21,880 nt of DNA. Origin: UBA1181 sp963619325. GTDB lineage: Bacteria; Bacteroidota; Bacteroidia; Bacteroidales; Paludibacteraceae. The stretch is taken from positions 1 to 21,880 of the forward strand of contig CAVEVQ010000033.1 of the NCBI GenBank assembly GCA_963619325.1, read 5' to 3'. A model generated the notes under the pieces. That model was not told the DNA's origin. It saw only the letters and a program-made list of their open reading frames with translations, and did no database searches. Below are positions 14,990 to 21,880 of the stretch, one piece after another. The translations under genes and the position numbers were made by a program. Positions within the stretch are counted from its first letter, which is position 1; the number at the start of each line of letters is the position of its first letter.

Positions 14990-17900
14990 TTATTCGAGTT
15001 TAACACTTAAACCTAAACCTCTCAACTCGTGCAATAACACGTTCAATGATTCAGGAATACCTGCAGGCGGCATTGGATCTCCTTTCACGATAGCCTCGTA
15101 TGACTTCGCACGACCCATCACGTCATCTGACTTTATCGTCAAAATCTCTTGAAGCACATGCGACGCACCGAACGCCTCCAATGCCCAAACCTCCATCTCT
15201 CCAAAACGCTGTCCTCCAAACTGAGCCTTACCTCCTAACGGTTGTTGCGTAATCAACGAGTATGGTCCGATTGAACGAGCATGCATCTTATCATCAACCA
15301 TGTGACCCAACTTCAACATATAAATAACTCCGACTGTCGCAGGCTGGTCAAAACGCTCTCCTGTACCTCCATCATACAAATATGTCTTTCCATATCTCGG
15401 AAGTCCGGCTTTGTCTGTCCACGTGTTCAAATCGTCCAATGTCGCACCATCAAAGATTGGAGTGGCGAACTTGACACCCAACTTCAATCCTGCATGTCCT
15501 AATACGGTCTCAAAAATCTGACCTAAGTTCATACGAGAAGGCACACCCAACGGGTTCAACACAATGTCAACAGGCGTTCCATCCTCCAAGAATGGCATAT
15601 CTTCCTGACGAACAATACGTGATACAATACCCTTGTTTCCGTGACGTCCTGCCATCTTATCTCCAACACGAATCTTACGCTTCTTGGCAATATAAACCTT
15701 TACCAATTGAACAATGCCAGATGGAAGTTCATCTCCGATCGTGATGTTGAATTTCTTTCTCTTCATCTCGGCATCGTACTCCTTGTACTTGCGCATATAA
15801 TTCATAATCAAATCATGAATCATATCGTTTTTATGAGCGTCGCTTGTCCACTTAGTCAGCTGTATTTCCTGATAATTGATATCCTCCAACACCTTCTTCG
15901 TGAACTTAGCTCCCTTGGCGATAACATCTGCGCCCAAATAGTCCTTCACTCCCTGCGAAGTTTTACCATTGGTCAGCACCATTAACTTATCAACCAAGAC
16001 ACCTTTCAACTCCATTGCCTTTGCATCAAACTCTTCGTCAATGGCGGTCAATTTCTCCTTGTCTGCCAAACGTGTCTTTCTCGTCTTCAAAGCCTTTGAG
16101 AAAAGACGCTTCCTGATGACAACTCCGTGTAATGACGGATTCGCTTTCAACGACGCATCCTTCACATCTCCCGCCTTGTCGCCAAAGATAGCACGCAACA
16201 ACTTTTCCTCTGGAGATGGATCAGACTCTCCCTTAGGAGTAATCTTTCCTATCATAATATCACCTGGATCAACAGACGCACCTACACGGATAATACCATT
16301 TTCATCCAAGTTTCTCGTTGCATCTTCACTTACATTAGGAATATCGGAAGTCAGCTCCTCCATTCCTCTTTTCGTCTCACGAACCTCCAACTGATATTCG
16401 TCAACGTGTACTGAAGTGAAAATATCATACTTGCATACTTTCTCATTGATTACAATCGCATCCTCATAATTGTAACCCTTCCAAGGCATGAACGCCACTA
16501 ACAGGTTCTTTCCGATTGCCAACTCACCATCCTGCGTCGAATAACCTTCCGTCATAATCTGACCCTTAGTTACTCGTTGTCCACATTCAACTATCGGACG
16601 AAGGTCAATCGTAGTACTTTGGTTCGTCTTTCTGAATTTAGGCAATGCATATTCCTTCACCGAAGAATCAAAATTAACAAACTCTTCATCTTCCGTTCTG
16701 TCATATCTTACTTTGATTACACTTGCATCAACGAACTCTACTACACCATCACCTTCCGCGGCGACTTGCGTACGAGAATCTCTTGCTACCTGACGCTCAA
16801 TACCAGTTCCAACAATAGGAGACTCTGTACGAAGCAAAGGAACGGCTTGACGCATCATGTTAGATCCCATCAACGCACGGTTCGCATCATCATGCTCCAA
16901 AAACGGAATTAAACATGCGGCGATTGACGCGATCTGCTGAGGCGCCACATCCATCAGATCAAGACGGTCTGGCTCTACAACAGGGAAATCAGCCTCATCA
17001 CGAGCTTTCACCTTATCGATAAGGAAATTTCCTTCCTCATCCAAAGGCGCATTTCCTTGCGCAATCACCTTGCCCTCTTCTTCCTCTGCCGTGAAATACC
17101 TGATACCATTCTCCGAAACATCAACCTTACCATTGTTTACAATACGGTATGGTGTCTCAATGAATCCAAGATCGTTAATCTTAGCAAACACACAGAGAGA
17201 AGAAATCAAACCAATGTTTGGACCTTCTGGAGTCTCAATTGGACAAAGGCGTCCGTAGTGAGTATAGTGGACATCTCGAACCTCGAATCCTGCTCTATCA
17301 CGAGACAAACCACCAGGACCCAACGCAGACAAACGACGTTTGTGCGTGATCTCCGCCAATGGATTTGTCTGGTCCATAAACTGAGACAAAGCATTCGTTC
17401 CGAAGAATGAATTGATTACAGAAGAGATAGTCTTCGCATTAATCAACTCAGTCGGAGAGAACACCTCATTATCTCGTATGTTCATCCTCTCACGAATCGT
17501 ACGCGCCATACGAGCAAGACCGACACCAAATTGGTTATACAACTGCTCGCCAACAGTACGAACACGACGGTTACTCAAGTGGTCAATATCATCGACATCT
17601 GCCTTTGAATTAATCAACTCAATCAAGTACTTGATAATCTCGATGATATCCTCTTTTGTTAAGACACGAACACTCATATCGGTCGTAAGATTCAATTTCT
17701 TATTGATTCTATAACGTCCGACATCTGCAAGGTCATAACGTTTGTCAGAGAAGAATAAGTTCGTTATTACTTCACGAGCCGCTGCCTCATCAGCAGGCTC
17801 TGCGCTACGCATCTGACGATATATATAGTACACGGCCTCCTTCTCAGAGTTTGTAGGATCTTTCTGCAAAGTATTATAGATAATACTGTAATCAGATAGA

Positions 17901-18802
17901 TTTGGATCCTCTTTGTGAAGAAGGATTGTCTGCACACCCGAATCCAAAATTTCTTGAACATTATCTTTATCAAGAACTGTCTCACGGTCTATAACAACCT
18001 CGTTTCTCTCAATAGAAACAACCTCTCCTGTATCCTCATCAACAAAATCCTCTACCCATGCCTTCAAAACACGAGCAGCCAACCTTCGACCCTCAACTTT
18101 CTTTAAACCTGCCTTAGAGACTTTCACCTCCTCGCAGAGGCCGAAGATTTCAAGAATATCTTTATCACTTTCAAATCCGATAGCACGCAACAACGTAGTT
18201 ACCGGTAATTTCTTTTTACGATCGATGTAAGCATACATTACATTGTTAATGTCTGTTGCAAACTCAATCCACGATCCTTTAAACGGAATGATACGAGCAG
18301 AATAGAGTTTCGTTCCATTTGCATGCATGCTCTGACCAAAGAAAACGCCAGGAGATCTATGCAACTGAGATACAATAACACGCTCCGCACCATTAATGAC
18401 AAATGTTCCCTTTTCAGTCATATATGGGATAGTTCCCAAATATACATCTTGGATAATTGTCTCAAAATCCTCATGGTCAGGATCCGTACAATACAGTTTT
18501 AATTTAGCCTTTAGAGGAACGCTATACGTTAAACCGCGTTCAATACACTCGTCTATCGAATATTTAGACGGATCTATATAATAGTCTAAAAATTCAAGAA
18601 CAAAATTGTTTCGTGTGTCCGCGATCGGGAAATTCTCGGAGAACACTTTGAACATGCCATCATTCTTACGTTGTTCTGGTGGCGTATCAATTTGGAAAAA
18701 ATCTCTAAAAGACTTTAATTGCACTTCAAGAAAATCTGGATATTCCATTTGATTCTTGACAGTTGCAAATGTTACTCTTTGATTTTTGTTAATAGAAGAC
18801 AT
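14990..18802 (-). CDS. rpoB: DNA-directed RNA polymerase subunit beta
   Basis: This RNA polymerase beta subunit has 1270 residues, with the rifampicin-pocket segment at about 468-499 (FFGTNALSQFMDQTNP followed by LAEITHKRRLSALGPGG). Residues matching E. coli L511, Q513, D516, H526 and S531 are L472, Q474, D477, H487 and S492, all wild type. The substrate/catalytic region GRLCPIETPEGPNIGL and the C-terminal GGKAQFGGQRFGEMEVWALEA are present. Transcription enters from rplL through an attenuator 40-75 bases upstream of the start. No separate promoter of the TAnnTTTG type is seen in the 107-base gap. Confidence 0.99.
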   Translation of the reverse strand: MSSINKNQRVTFATVKNQMEYPDFLEVQLKSFRDFFQIDTPPEQRKNDGMFKVFSENFPIADTRNNFVLEFLDYYIDPSKYSIDECIERGLTYSVPLKAKLKLYCTDPDHEDFETIIQDVYLGTIPYMTEKGTFVINGAERVIVSQLHRSPGVFFGQSMHANGTKLYSARIIPFKGSWIEFATDINNVMYAYIDRKKKLPVTTLLRAIGFESDKDILEIFGLCEEVKVSKAGLKKVEGRRLAARVLKAWVEDFVDEDTGEVVSIERNEVVIDRETVLDKDNVQEILDSGVQTILLHKEDPNLSDYSIIYNTLQKDPTNSEKEAVYYIYRQMRSAEPADEAAAREVITNLFFSDKRYDLADVGRYRINKKLNLTTDMSVRVLTKEDIIEIIKYLIELINSKADVDDIDHLSNRRVRTVGEQLYNQFGVGLARMARTIRERMNIRDNEVFSPTELINAKTISSVINSFFGTNALSQFMDQTNPLAEITHKRRLSALGPGGLSRDRAGFEVRDVHYTHYGRLCPIETPEGPNIGLISSLCVFAKINDLGFIETPYRIVNNGKVDVSENGIRYFTAEEEEGKVIAQGNAPLDEEGNFLIDKVKARDEADFPVVEPDRLDLMDVAPQQIASIAACLIPFLEHDDANRALMGSNMMRQAVPLLRTESPIVGTGIERQVARDSRTQVAAEGDGVVEFVDASVIKVRYDRTEDEEFVNFDSSVKEYALPKFRKTNQSTTIDLRPIVECGQRVTKGQIMTEGYSTQDGELAIGKNLLVAFMPWKGYNYEDAIVINEKVCKYDIFTSVHVDEYQLEVRETKRGMEELTSDIPNVSEDATRNLDENGIIRVGASVDPGDIMIGKITPKGESDPSPEEKLLRAIFGDKAGDVKDASLKANPSLHGVVIRKRLFSKALKTRKTRLADKEKLTAIDEEFDAKAMELKGVLVDKLMVLTNGKTSQGVKDYLGADVIAKGAKFTKKVLEDINYQEIQLTKWTSDAHKNDMIHDLIMNYMRKYKEYDAEMKRKKFNITIGDELPSGIVQLVKVYIAKKRKIRVGDKMAGRHGNKGIVSRIVRQEDMPFLEDGTPVDIVLNPLGVPSRMNLGQIFETVLGHAGLKLGVKFATPIFDGATLDDLNTWTDKAGLPRYGKTYLYDGGTGERFDQPATVGVIYMLKLGHMVDDKMHARSIGPYSLITQQPLGGKAQFGGQRFGEMEVWALEAFGASHVLQEILTIKSDDVMGRAKSYEAIVKGDPMPPAGIPESLNVLLHELRGLGLSVKLE

Positions 18803-18843
18803 TATCTAAGAATAATTTATGAACTTAAAAGGAAAATAGACAC

Positions 18844-18876
18844 AAAAAAGTTTAGAACCTATTTCTAGGTTCTAAA
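18844..18876 (-). terminator. rplL-rpoB intergenic intrinsic terminator/attenuator
   Basis: Arms tttagaaccta (18851-18861) and taggttctaaa (18866-18876) form a perfect 11-bp stem. On the minus strand the loop is a GAAA tetraloop closed by A-U, and C then TTTTTT (18849-18844) follows directly. This is a standard Rho-independent terminator in the same place as the E. coli rplL-rpoB attenuator that lowers RNA polymerase synthesis relative to ribosomal protein L12. Confidence 0.88.
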
Positions 18877-18880
18877 CCAA

Positions 18881-18902
18881 AGTTTCTGAACAAGTCAGAA
18901 CT
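18881..18902 (-). promoter_or_regulatory. Second hairpin upstream of the attenuator, possible competing structure
   Basis: The stem TCTGA/TCAGA plus one T-A pair, then a one-base bulge and two more pairs, closes a 5-base loop directly upstream (in transcript order) of the attenuator, 8 bases after the rplL stop. Its 5' arm (GUUCUGA, 18901-18895) can instead pair with the 5' arm of the terminator (UUUAGAAC, 18876-18869) over 7 bp with one G-U, so the two folds exclude each other. Confidence 0.45.
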
Positions 18903-18909
18903 GTAATTA

Positions 18910-19278
18910 CTATTTAAGTTCAACTTCTGCTCCAGCATCCTCAAGTTGCTTCTTCAAATCCTCAGCAGTAGCTTTATCTGCACCTTCCTTGATTGTGTTA
19001 GGCGCACCATCTACCAAGTCCTTTGCCTCTTTCAATCCGAGACCAGTCAACTCTTTTACCAATTTTACGATAGCAAGTTTGCTAGCACCAGCTGACTTCA
19101 ACACTACATCGAAAGAAGTCTTCTCCTCTGCAGCGGCTGCTGCAGGTCCAGCTGCTACTGCTACTGCTACTGCAGCAGGCTCGATGCCGTACTCGTTCTT
19201 CAAAATTTCAGCAAGCTCATTAACTTCTTTAACAGTCAAGTTAACTAATTGTTCTGCAAAAGCTTTCAAATCTGCCAT
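18910..19278 (-). CDS. rplL: 50S ribosomal protein L7/L12
   Basis: This is the stalk protein L7/L12, 122 residues. An N-terminal dimerisation helix region (1-35, LVNLTVKEVNELAEILK) is followed by the typical Ala/Val-rich hinge (about 36-53) and the C-terminal factor-binding domain (SFDVVLKSAG...LVKELTGLGLKEAKDLVDGAP...). It recruits translation GTPases. The length equals that of E. coli (121). It follows rplJ, its stalk-base partner, after 35 bases. Confidence 0.98.
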   Translation of the reverse strand: MADLKAFAEQLVNLTVKEVNELAEILKNEYGIEPAAVAVAVAAGPAAAAAEEKTSFDVVLKSAGASKLAIVKLVKELTGLGLKEAKDLVDGAPNTIKEGADKATAEDLKKQLEDAGAEVELK

Positions 19279-19313
19279 TTTATTTATGCTTTAATGTTAT
19301 TATTCTTTGTAAA

Positions 19314-19814
19314 TTATTCGTTGTTTGATGAAGTCTCTTCTCTATCTTGAAGAGCCTTGATGATATTTCTGATAGGAGATTGCAACAAAGCAATAACGTC
19401 GCCAATAAGCTCGTTCTTGCTCTTGAGGCTTACCAAAGCATCCAATTGATCTGCTCCGTAGAACTCTTCTTCAACGTATGCAGCCTTTAATGTTGGCTTT
19501 CCTACTTTGTTACCCTTGCTAAACTCTTTGATAAGTCTTGCAGGTGCATTTCCAGTATTAGATAACATCAGAGCGGTTGGACCCTCAAGAGCAGAGTACA
19601 ATGCTGAGTAATCACCCTCTTTTCTTTCAAGAGCTTTCTTCAACAAAGTGTTCTTGACAACAACCAACTTAATATCTTGCTTGAAACATGCACGTCTGAT
19701 ATCGCTTGTCAAATCAGCGGTCAAACCTGCCGCATCAGCAATGTAGAAATGCGAATAATTATTCAAGTTTTCGAGTACCTGACTAATTACAATGTCTTTA
19801 TCTTCCTTTTTCAT
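19314..19814 (-). CDS. rplJ: 50S ribosomal protein L10
   Basis: This is stalk-base protein L10, 166 residues, which binds 23S rRNA at its N-terminal domain and L7/L12 dimers on its C-terminal helix. The rRNA-binding part is recognisable (YIADAAGLTADLTSDIRR, LVVVKNTLLKKAL, EGPTALMLSN). Only 16 bases separate it from rplA, so the long rplJ leader that binds the L10-L12 complex for autoregulation in E. coli has no room here. Confidence 0.97.
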   Translation of the reverse strand: MKKEDKDIVISQVLENLNNYSHFYIADAAGLTADLTSDIRRACFKQDIKLVVVKNTLLKKALERKEGDYSALYSALEGPTALMLSNTGNAPARLIKEFSKGNKVGKPTLKAAYVEEEFYGADQLDALVSLKSKNELIGDVIALLQSPIRNIIKALQDREETSSNNE

Positions 19815-19830
19815 GCTTCTAAATATTAAA

Positions 19831-20523
19831 TTAATCTAATGATTTAGGGTCGATTTTAATACCCGGACTCATTGTACTTGAAAGATAAATACTCTTAACA
19901 TAATCACCTTTGGCAGTAGCAGGCTTTAACTTAATCAAAGTGTCGATAAAAGTTTTAGCATTCTCAAAAATTGCCTCTGGAGCGAAAGAAACCTTTCCTA
20001 CAGATGCATGAACAATACCAAACTTATCTACTTTAAAGTCAATCTTTCCTTGCTTTACTTCGCGAACAGCCTTGCCCACTTCATTGGTAACAGTTCCACT
20101 CTTAGGATTTGGCATCAAACCACGAGGTCCTAACACACGTCCTAAAGCACCGATTTTACCCATGATTGATGGCATAGTGATGATAACATCAACATCTGTC
20201 CATCCTCCTTTAATCTTTTCGATATACTCGTCAAGACCAACATAATCAGCGCCAGCTGCTTTTGCATCAGCCTCAGCATCTGGAGTACACAACGCCAATA
20301 CGCGAACTGTCTTTCCTGTTCCATTTGGCAATGAAACCACGCCACGAACCATCTGGTTAGCCTTACGTGGGTCTACACCCAAACGAACATCTACATCTAC
20401 AGAAGCATCAAACTTGGTAGTAGTCAACTCTTTTACCAAGGCAGAAGCCTCCTTCAAAGAGTAAGATTTCCCAACTTCAATCTTCTCTAATGCTAACTTT
20501 TGATTTTTTGTAAGTTTACCCAT
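19831..20523 (-). CDS. rplA: 50S ribosomal protein L1
   Basis: L1 has 230 residues and binds 23S rRNA to form the L1 stalk that moves E-site tRNA. The typical N-terminal MGKLTKNQKLALEKI is present, as are the two-domain fold with VDPRKANQMVRGVVSLPNGTGK, the GRVLGPRGLMPNPKSGTVT signature and the C-terminal LSSTMSPGIKIDP. In many bacteria L1 also represses its own operon by binding an rRNA-like site on the message; I did not identify such a site here. Confidence 0.98.
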   Translation of the reverse strand: MGKLTKNQKLALEKIEVGKSYSLKEASALVKELTTTKFDASVDVDVRLGVDPRKANQMVRGVVSLPNGTGKTVRVLALCTPDAEADAKAAGADYVGLDEYIEKIKGGWTDVDVIITMPSIMGKIGALGRVLGPRGLMPNPKSGTVTNEVGKAVREVKQGKIDFKVDKFGIVHASVGKVSFAPEAIFENAKTFIDTLIKLKPATAKGDYVKSIYLSSTMSPGIKIDPKSLD

Positions 20524-20539
20524 TGCAATTGAAGCTTAT

Positions 20540-20983
20540 TTAGTTATTAGCGGGAAATTCCCCTTTTACAGTGATACCCATACTTCTCGCAGTTCCTGCA
20601 ACCATCGTCATAGCAGATTGTACCGTGAAACAGTTCAAATCCTGCATTTTATCTTCAGCGATGACCTTAACCTGATCCCAAGTAATCTCAGCGACTCTCT
20701 TACGATTAGGCTCTGCAGATCCACTTTTCAGCTTAGTAAGCTCAAGCAACTGAACTGCAACAGGTGGAGTCTTAACTACAAAATCAAAAGATTTATCTGC
20801 ATAATAAGTGATAACGACTGGCAAAACCTTACCTGCCTTATCCTGGGTTCTGGCATTGAACTGCTTACAAAAATCCATTATATTAATACCCTTAGAACCC
20901 AATGCAGGTCCTACTGGAGGTGATGGATTTGCAGCGCCTCCTTTTATCTGCAATTTGATAAATCCAGCAACTTCTTTAGCCAT
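20540..20983 (-). CDS. rplK: 50S ribosomal protein L11
   Basis: L11 has 147 residues. The N-terminal proline-rich switch domain (AANPSPPVGPALGSKGINIMDFC) and the C-terminal 23S rRNA-binding domain ending in TMVAGTARSMGITV are complete. L11 forms the GTPase-associated centre and, in many bacteria, is needed for stringent-factor activation. It overlaps no neighbour: nusG ends 48 bases upstream and rplA begins 16 bases downstream. Confidence 0.98.
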   Translation of the reverse strand: MAKEVAGFIKLQIKGGAANPSPPVGPALGSKGINIMDFCKQFNARTQDKAGKVLPVVITYYADKSFDFVVKTPPVAVQLLELTKLKSGSAEPNRKRVAEITWDQVKVIAEDKMQDLNCFTVQSAMTMVAGTARSMGITVKGEFPANN

Positions 20984-21014
20984 TTCTTTTTTGTTTAAAA
21001 ATGATTTATATATA

Positions 21015-21022
21015 CAAAAATA
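21015..21022 (-). promoter_or_regulatory. Possible internal -7 promoter element before rplK
   Basis: The minus strand reads TATTTTTG, a fit to TAnnTTTG, 32 bases before the rplK ATG in the nusG-rplK gap. No TTTG is seen at the correct distance upstream, and the gap is AT-rich, so an internal L11-L1 promoter is only a possibility. Confidence 0.25.
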
Positions 21023-21031
21023 GCCTTGCGA

Positions 21032-21589
21032 CTATTCCTTTTCCACTTGTAAAAATCCTAACTCTAATGGAGTCTCACGACCAAAGATTTTCACTTTAAC
21101 CTTGAGTTTCTTACGTTCATTGTTCACTTCCTCAATAGTGCCTCTAAAGCCACTAAAAGGACCATAAGTAACCTTGACTGTCTCACCCTCTAAGAATGGA
21201 ATTGCAACATCCTCTGACTCTTCTGCGGCCTCTTCCATCTGTCCCAAGATTCTATTCACCTCGCTTTGACGCAAAGGAACAGGATCATTAGTCTTTGAAG
21301 TGCGGTCGCCCAAGAAATCAATGACGTTATTCATCTCTCTCAGATGATGCAGAGCTTCACCCACCAAATTAGCCTCCACTAGCACATAGCCAGGAAGGTA
21401 CGGTCTTTCTTTTACAATTTTCTTTCCGTTTTTGCTGATTTGGTAAATTTTCTCGGTTGGAATCAACACTCTAGAAACATACAGACCAAGATTCGTAGTT
21501 TTGATTTCATTCTCAATCGTCTCACGAACCTTGTTCTCCTTACCACTAATGGCACGCAACACGTACCATTTCTTCTCCGTCTCTGCCAT
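21032..21589 (-). CDS. nusG: Transcription termination/antitermination factor NusG
   Basis: NusG has 185 residues. The N-terminal NGN domain (about 6-120; WYVLRAISGKENKV, ERPYLPGYVLVE at 61-72) binds the RNA polymerase clamp. The KOW domain (136-163; GETVKVTYGPFSGFRGTIEEV) contacts Rho or ribosomal S10. The length is usual. It starts 15 bases after secE, the standard bacterial pairing. Confidence 0.98.
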   Translation of the reverse strand: MAETEKKWYVLRAISGKENKVRETIENEIKTTNLGLYVSRVLIPTEKIYQISKNGKKIVKERPYLPGYVLVEANLVGEALHHLREMNNVIDFLGDRTSKTNDPVPLRQSEVNRILGQMEEAAEESEDVAIPFLEGETVKVTYGPFSGFRGTIEEVNNERKKLKVKVKIFGRETPLELGFLQVEKE

Positions 21590-21604
21590 GCTTTCCCTTA
21601 CTTA

Positions 21605-21802
21605 TTAAAACAATCCCTCGTAGATAAACTTCATTATAGTCTCGATACACTTGTCCATCGCAAATACAACCAACGCAATTAGAAGGGAAGCTACAAGAAC
21701 AACAATTGCGCTATTAGCTAATTCACTCTTAGACGGCCAAGTTACCTTATTTACAAGTTCGTTGTACGAATCTTTTATATAATTAACTACCGAATTATTC
21801 AT
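21605..21802 (-). CDS. secE: Preprotein translocase subunit SecE
   Basis: This is a short single-span SecE of 65 residues that clamps the SecY channel in the inner membrane. The conserved amphipathic/cytoplasmic motif KVTWPSKSEL is at 19-28 and the membrane span is about 31-49. An in-frame TTG at 21811 would add three residues, but the ATG at 21802 gives the normal N terminus. It lies 16 bases downstream of the tRNA-Trp gene and shows no strong Shine-Dalgarno sequence. Confidence 0.95.
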   Translation of the reverse strand: MNNSVVNYIKDSYNELVNKVTWPSKSELANSAIVVLVASLLIALVVFAMDKCIETIMKFIYEGLF

Positions 21803-21818
21803 TTCTATCAAAGATTTG

Positions 21819-21880
21819 CACGGAAGGAGAGGCTCGAACTCCCGACACCTGGTTTTGGAGACCAGTGCTCTACCAACTGA
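21819..21880 (-). tRNA. tRNA-Trp (CCA anticodon), 5' end beyond the window
   Basis: The minus strand reads a tRNA from the D-loop onward: GGTAGAGC, anticodon stem CTGGT/ACCAG with loop CTCCAAA (anticodon CCA at 21858-21856), T-arm GGGAG-TTCGAGC-CTCTC and the 3' acceptor strand CTTCCGT with discriminator G at 21819. The next bases are CAA, so the CCA tail is not encoded. The 5' acceptor strand and start of the D-arm lie past 21880. A tRNA-Trp between tuf and secE is common in Bacteroidales. Confidence 0.95.

Noticed and set aside
1..21880. CRISPR arrays, toxin-antitoxin pairs, defence islands, prophage genes
   Set aside because: No spaced direct repeats, integrase or recognisable defence or phage gene was found; the genes are mostly housekeeping and densely packed.

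Overview
The window comes from a Bacteroidota genome, most likely of the order Bacteroidales. Evidence: AT-rich DNA, A-rich rather than Shine-Dalgarno start regions, promoters of the TTTG-N19-TAnnTTTG type, protein families typical of this group (DUF3467, DUF4827, DUF4377-like, GldI-like FKBP lipoprotein), and RpoB/RpoC/NusG/SecE of the Bacteroidales kind. I cannot name a genus. Apart from the leftmost ~950 bases, every gene is on the minus strand, so the window reads from right to left.

Right part (10.2-21.9 kb): the core transcription/translation operon, in transcript order tRNA-Trp (5' end cut by the window edge), secE, nusG, rplK, rplA, rplJ, rplL, rpoB, rpoC and a small DUF3467 gene. Gaps are 15-50 bases, except for 107 bases between rplL and rpoB. 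That gap holds a perfect 11-bp hairpin with a GAAA tetraloop followed by a U run, which is a clear intrinsic terminator/attenuator, preceded by a second hairpin that can pair with it. A strong 11-15 bp hairpin without a U tract separates rpoC from the DUF3467 gene.

Middle (9.0-10.2 kb): a two-gene unit with its own good Bacteroidales promoter encodes a small secreted DUF4377-like protein and ribulose-phosphate 3-epimerase (rpe). It ends in a textbook terminator whose loop contains the rpe stop codon. A second promoter and a second U-tailed hairpin follow at once.

Left-middle (0.95-9.0 kb): a tightly packed run of eight genes: a short ComEC-like channel protein, a DHH/DHHA1 NrnA-type phosphoesterase, an FKBP lipoprotein, a DUF4827 lipoprotein that itself looks FKBP-like, a SpoU/TrmH RNA methyltransferase, a membrane-anchored LytM/M23-like protein without its zinc ligands, dxr (MEP isoprenoid pathway) and rseP (site-2 protease). 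It mixes envelope, RNA and isoprenoid functions; co-transcription is inferred from spacing.

Left end: a plus-strand TauE/SafE-type permease converges on rseP so closely that the two stop codons overlap. The first ~180 bases may hold the tail of another gene or the end of an insertion sequence; this is uncertain.

Most of the window is housekeeping sequence, and I do not see a clear new defence or mobile system. The points most worth a second look are the RNA/regulatory structures (rplL-rpoB attenuator, rpoC-DUF3467 hairpin, the rpe/comEC double hairpin with an embedded promoter), the catalytically degenerate LytM protein, the shortened ComEC and the tandem FKBP-like lipoproteins.
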